Positions 6,429 to 8,612 of a DNA stretch of 8,612 nucleotides are shown here, one piece after another (positions within the stretch are counted from its first letter, which is position 1; each line of letters begins with the position of its first letter). The notes under the pieces are model-generated. The model saw only the letters and a list, made by a program, of their open reading frames with translations. It did no database searches and was not told where the DNA came from. Both the position numbers and the translations under genes were made by a program. The stretch is from Micavibrio aeruginosavorus (GTDB lineage Bacteria; Pseudomonadota; Alphaproteobacteria; Micavibrionales; Micavibrionaceae), in contig QFNK01000065.1 of NCBI GenBank assembly GCA_003240795.1, positions 1 to 8,612 of the forward strand, given 5' to 3'.

Positions 6429-6457
6429 CTTTTAACCGCAGTTTAACAGGACGTCAA
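6429..6457 (-). promoter_or_regulatory. Predicted sigma-70-type promoter of the nuo operon
   Basis: On the minus strand, TTGACG (6457-6452, five of six consensus matches for -35) is followed by a 17-base spacer and TAAAAG (6434-6429, four of six for -10). Transcription would start near 6422, leaving a leader of roughly 50-55 bases before nuoA. It is the only good promoter-like pair I found in the gap between the GH13 gene and nuoA. Confidence 0.5.
6432..6447. promoter_or_regulatory. Possible CtrA box (TTAA-N7-TTAA) over the nuo promoter
   Basis: The plus strand reads TTAACCGCAGTTTAAC: two TTAA half-sites at 6432-6435 and 6443-6446 separated by exactly seven bases. This matches the full binding site of the alphaproteobacterial cell-cycle regulator CtrA. 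One half-site overlaps the predicted -10 of the nuo promoter, a position where a bound regulator would be expected to repress. The motif is short and AT-rich, so chance occurrence is possible. Confidence 0.35.
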
Positions 6458-6483
6458 AAGTACTGATTTAACATTACGTCAAA
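6442..6483. repeat. Two 17-base direct repeats upstream of nuoA
   Basis: TTTAACAGGACGTCAAA (6442-6458) and TTTAACATTACGTCAAA (6467-6483) differ only at two central bases and are offset by 25 bases. The proximal copy contains the predicted -35 of the nuo promoter and one half of the TTAA-N7-TTAA box. The distal copy ends exactly at the stop codon of the GH13 gene. They could be paired regulator sites or a duplicated promoter segment. Confidence 0.6.
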
Positions 6484-8124
6484 TCAAAAACCGCCATAGA
6501 AAAAGCCGAACGGCGGTAAGGTCAGCGCGCGTGCGGAAACCTCCCCGCTTTGCGCCTTCCATGTGAACAGGCTTTCGATACCGACATCCCCCGGCAAGCT
6601 CACTTCCGCTGGCTTGTCCCCGAGATTGAAGGCGCAGTACACGCCCGCCCCCTTTTCCCCGCGGCGGAAGATAAGAACGGTATCCGACCCCGAATCCTCG
6701 AACGTGATGGAACCACCGGTAATGGCTGCCTGCCCCTTACGCCATCCCAGAAACGCTTTCACGAAAGAAAGCGTGGAGTCAGGATCGACCGCCTGACGGT
6801 CCGGTGCCAGAGCCCCATAAGTCTCATTGACCGGGAGCCAAGGCTTCGCATCCCCGTCCGAAAAGCCCAGATGGCGCGAATCCGCATTCCAAGGCATGGG
6901 GGTGCGGCATCCGTCGCGCCCCTGCCATTTCGGATAAAGGTAAATCCCCCATGGGTCCTGAATATCATCATAAGCGACAACCGTATCTGGCAGGCCAAGC
7001 TCCTCCCCCTGATACAGGAAGGACGATCCGCGCTGTGACGCCAGAAGAGCGGGCAGCAGTTTCGCGATTCGCGAGTCGGTCGAGAAATCCCCCGCCCAGC
7101 GGCTTATAACCCGTGTCACGTCATGGTTGGAAAACGCCCACGCCGGCCAAGCTTGCGTCGCATGGGATTCGAACGCCTCAATCGCGTCGCGGAAGGCGTT
7201 CGCGTCACGCGCCTTCATGCCGACCAGCGAAAAATTGTAGCATGTGTGAAGCATTCCGGGCGCGGAATATTCGATCGCCCGTGCAACCTGATCGTCATCC
7301 CCGATCTCGCCCAGCGCCATCGTCCCTGGGTATTCCTCCAGCAACCGCCGCACGCGCTTCAGGAATTCCAGCATCTCGGGCTGCGACTTATCGTACTTGT
7401 GCCACTGCATCGAATACGGATCGACGAAATCAAGCTGGGTCGAAAACGTGCCGGGCACGACGGGTCTCTTGGGATTGTCACGAAGCTTTTTGTCATGAAC
7501 TGCAAAATTGATGGCATCCAGTCTGAAACCGTCCACGCCGAGGTCGAGCCAGAACCGCGTCGCGGCAAGCACGGCATCCTGTACGTCCGCATTGTGGAAG
7601 TTCAGGTCCGGCTGCTCTTTCAAAAAGTTATGAAGGTAATACTGCCCGCGCCAAGAATCGTACTGCCATGACGACCCGCCGAAAACGGAAACCCAGTTAT
7701 TCGGCGGCGTGCCATCTTCTTTCGGGTCCGCCCACACATACCAGTCCGCCTTGGCATTGTCGCGCGACTTGCGGCTTTCCTGAAACCACACATGCTGGTC
7801 GGATGTATGGCTGTAGATCATATCGATGATGATTTTGAGGTTCAGCGAATGCGCTTTGTCCAGCATCGCCTTGAAATCATCTAGCGTACCGAAAAGCGGA
7901 TCAATATCTTGATAATCCGACACGTCATATCCGAAATCCTTCATCGGCGATTTCATCACCGGCGAAATCCAGACCGCATCCACGCCAAGGTCGGCGATGT
8001 AGGGGAGCTTCTCCGTAATCCCTTTGATATCGCCTACACCGTCACCGTTTGTGTCGCGGAAACTGCGGGGATAGATTTGATAGATGACCGCGCCGCGCCA
8101 CCAGTGAAGATTCTCGGAAGACAT
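6484..8124 (-). CDS. GH13 alpha-glucosidase (HaG/AglA-like, probably cytoplasmic)
   Basis: This 546-residue glycoside hydrolase removes terminal glucose from short alpha-glucans or maltose-type sugars. The GH13 motifs are all present: N-terminal WWRGAVIYQIYPRSF (8-22) and the Ca-binding-like DTNGDGVGD (24-32); region I DMIYSHTSDQH (101-111); region II GFRLDAINF with nucleophile Asp203; region III ALGEIGDD with acid/base Glu273; and region IV FSNHDVTR with His334-Asp335. SHTSDQH replaces the common NHTSDxH, as in HaG-type alpha-glucosidases. Ala204 after the nucleophile, rather than Val, points to alpha-1,4 over alpha-1,6 preference. There is no signal peptide. The ATG at 8124 has AGAGG upstream; an in-frame TTG at 8148 is less likely. 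No sugar transporter or regulator is adjacent, and no clear terminator separates it from nuoA. The family is certain; the exact substrate is not. Confidence 0.93.
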   Translation of the reverse strand: MSSENLHWWRGAVIYQIYPRSFRDTNGDGVGDIKGITEKLPYIADLGVDAVWISPVMKSPMKDFGYDVSDYQDIDPLFGTLDDFKAMLDKAHSLNLKIIIDMIYSHTSDQHVWFQESRKSRDNAKADWYVWADPKEDGTPPNNWVSVFGGSSWQYDSWRGQYYLHNFLKEQPDLNFHNADVQDAVLAATRFWLDLGVDGFRLDAINFAVHDKKLRDNPKRPVVPGTFSTQLDFVDPYSMQWHKYDKSQPEMLEFLKRVRRLLEEYPGTMALGEIGDDDQVARAIEYSAPGMLHTCYNFSLVGMKARDANAFRDAIEAFESHATQAWPAWAFSNHDVTRVISRWAGDFSTDSRIAKLLPALLASQRGSSFLYQGEELGLPDTVVAYDDIQDPWGIYLYPKWQGRDGCRTPMPWNADSRHLGFSDGDAKPWLPVNETYGALAPDRQAVDPDSTLSFVKAFLGWRKGQAAITGGSITFEDSGSDTVLIFRRGEKGAGVYCAFNLGDKPAEVSLPGDVGIESLFTWKAQSGEVSARALTLPPFGFFYGGF

Positions 8125-8149
8125 ATCGCCTCTTTCGGTTAACGGCAAA

Positions 8150-8177
8150 AGGATACACCTGCGCCAAAGCGATACAA
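8150..8177 (-). promoter_or_regulatory. Weak promoter candidate for the GH13 gene
   Basis: On the minus strand, TTGTAT (8177-8172) and TATCCT (8155-8150) are separated by 16 bases, about 26 bases upstream of the chosen start codon. Both hexamers match the consensus only partly. Read-through from the upstream tRNA promoter is the alternative. Confidence 0.25.
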
Positions 8178-8185
8178 GGGAGATA

Positions 8186-8213
8186 GAAGGAAAAAATTTT
8201 TGGAAGGAAAAAA
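8186..8213 (-). terminator. T-rich tract and 11-base direct repeat downstream of tRNA-Asp
   Basis: Read on the minus strand, the tRNA CCA is followed by C and six T residues (8213-8208), then a second six-T run. On the plus strand the 11-mer GAAGGAAAAAA occurs at 8186-8196 and again at 8203-8213. There is no GC-rich hairpin apart from the tRNA itself, so the U-runs may end transcription using the folded tRNA as the preceding structure. This is tentative. Confidence 0.35.
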
Positions 8214-8214
8214 G

Positions 8215-8291
8215 TGGCGCGAGTGACGGGACTCGAACCCGCGACCTCCTCCGTGACAGGGAGGCGTTCTAACCAACTGAACTACACCCGC
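8215..8291 (-). tRNA. tRNA-Asp (anticodon GUC), CCA encoded
   Basis: The minus strand folds into a full 77-base cloverleaf. The acceptor stem is GCGGGTG/CACTCGC (one G-U pair), the D arm is GTTC/GAAC with loop AGTTGGTTA, the anticodon stem is CCTCC/GGAGG around loop CTGTCAC with anticodon GTC, and the variable loop is AGGTC. The T arm is GCGGG/CCCGT with loop TTCGAGT. The discriminator base is G, as required for aspartate tRNAs, and CCA is encoded at 8217-8215. The tRNA reads GAC and GAU codons and stands alone rather than in a tRNA cluster. Confidence 0.97.
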
Positions 8292-8304
8292 GCAACAGGG
8301 TGGT

Positions 8305-8333
8305 TTATTAGCGTCCCCGCTCCGCCCTGTCAA
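8305..8333 (-). promoter_or_regulatory. Predicted promoter of tRNA-Asp
   Basis: On the minus strand a perfect TTGACA (8333-8328) is followed by a 17-base GC-rich spacer and TAATAA (8310-8305). The -10 is followed by about 13 bases before the mature tRNA 5' end, a normal distance for a short tRNA leader. The -10 is imperfect, but the perfect -35 and the location just upstream of a stable RNA gene support it. Confidence 0.6.
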
Positions 8334-8359
8334 TTGCTTTTATTGCTTTTTTTGAGAAC

Positions 8360-8612
8360 TTAAGCCCGAAGAAGCTCAAGCCCCTCGAAAAGCGGCAATT
8401 TCAGGGATTCCGCAACCCCGCCATGGGTAATTTTGCCGCCGCAGACATTCAAGCCGCGACGCAAATTCTGGTCATCCGAGAGCGCGGCCTGCCATCCCTT
8501 GTCCGCAATTGCCAGCGCGTAGGGCAAAACCGCATTGTTAAGCGCCTGCGCCGACGTCATCGGCACGGCCCCCGGCATATTGGCGACGCAGTAATGAATC
8601 ACATCATCCACC
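8360..8612 (-). CDS. ald: Alanine dehydrogenase, C-terminal part (5' end beyond the window)
   Basis: The frame is open to the window edge, so the start is missing; about 84 residues of a protein usually near 370 are visible. VIHYCVANMPGAVP is the characteristic C-terminal motif of NAD-dependent alanine dehydrogenase, followed by ALNNAVLPYALAIADKGW and RGLNVCGGKITHGGVAE, both typical of the family. The enzyme interconverts L-alanine and pyruvate plus ammonia in the cytoplasm, linking amino-acid catabolism to central carbon. The codon at 8609-8611 is GTG for an internal valine, not a start. It ends with TAA at 8362-8360, about 70 bases upstream of tRNA-Asp on the same strand; I see no clear terminator between them. 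The related transhydrogenase alpha subunit is less likely given this C-terminal motif. Confidence 0.92.
   Translation of the reverse strand, partial: VDDVIHYCVANMPGAVPMTSAQALNNAVLPYALAIADKGWQAALSDDQNLRRGLNVCGGKITHGGVAESLKLPLFEGLELLRA

Noticed and set aside
8125..8148. TTG start eight codons upstream for the GH13 gene
   Set aside because: The ATG at 8124 has AGAGG at suitable spacing, and the conserved N-terminus begins just after it.
8139..8333. A 64-codon minus-strand frame with GVVQLVRTPPCHGGGRGFESR
   Set aside because: This is the well-known false translation of a tRNA gene; the bases fold as tRNA-Asp.
8334..8359. Possible terminator for alanine dehydrogenase
   Set aside because: The stretch has A-runs and a repeated AAAAGCAAT on the minus strand but no stable hairpin followed by T residues in the right orientation.
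1..8612. CRISPR array, insertion sequence, phage or defence island
   Set aside because: I saw no repeat-spacer periodicity, transposase, integrase, terminal inverted repeats or defence domain; the genes are housekeeping.

Overview
The window reads as chromosomal DNA from an alphaproteobacterium of moderate GC. The evidence is alphaproteobacterial-type Complex I subunits (separate NuoC and NuoD, short NuoF), a HaG-like GH13 alpha-glucosidase with an SHTSDQH motif, and a possible CtrA box. A Micavibrio-like or other deep-branching alphaproteobacterial lineage is possible, but this is inference and cannot be settled from the window. There are no insertion sequences, phage genes, CRISPR arrays or defence genes, and no gene-free stretch longer than about 115 bases.

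Layout. Positions 1-1000 (+): the last 56 codons of purL and a complete long-form purQ, which supply the synthetase and glutaminase parts of formylglycinamidine ribonucleotide synthase in purine synthesis. Positions 997-1302 (-): a small secreted protein of unknown function, convergent with purQ; the two stop codons overlap. A purQ terminator candidate lies inside this opposing gene. Positions 1354-6368 (-): the first part of the Complex I operon, nuoA-[72-codon unknown ORF]-nuoB-nuoC-nuoD-nuoE-nuoF, tightly packed and partly overlapping. It is closed by a strong intrinsic terminator right after nuoF, so nuoG-nuoN must be elsewhere. Positions 6369-6483: the nuo promoter region, with a sigma-70-type promoter, a TTAA-N7-TTAA box overlapping the -10, and two 17-base direct repeats. 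Positions 6484-8124 (-): a cytoplasmic GH13 alpha-glucosidase. Positions 8215-8291 (-): tRNA-Asp(GUC) with encoded CCA and its own promoter. Positions 8360-8612 (-): the C-terminal part of alanine dehydrogenase, cut by the window edge.

How the genes work together. NuoE and NuoF form the NADH-oxidising tip of Complex I, NuoB, NuoC and NuoD belong to the connecting arm that reduces quinone, and NuoA is the membrane subunit beside the quinone site. Most of the window is ordinary housekeeping DNA. The points most worth a second look are the small AT-richer ORF translationally wedged between nuoA and nuoB, the possible cell-cycle (CtrA) control of the nuo promoter, the early end of the nuo operon with a secreted-protein gene behind its terminator, and the stop-to-stop overlap with purQ.
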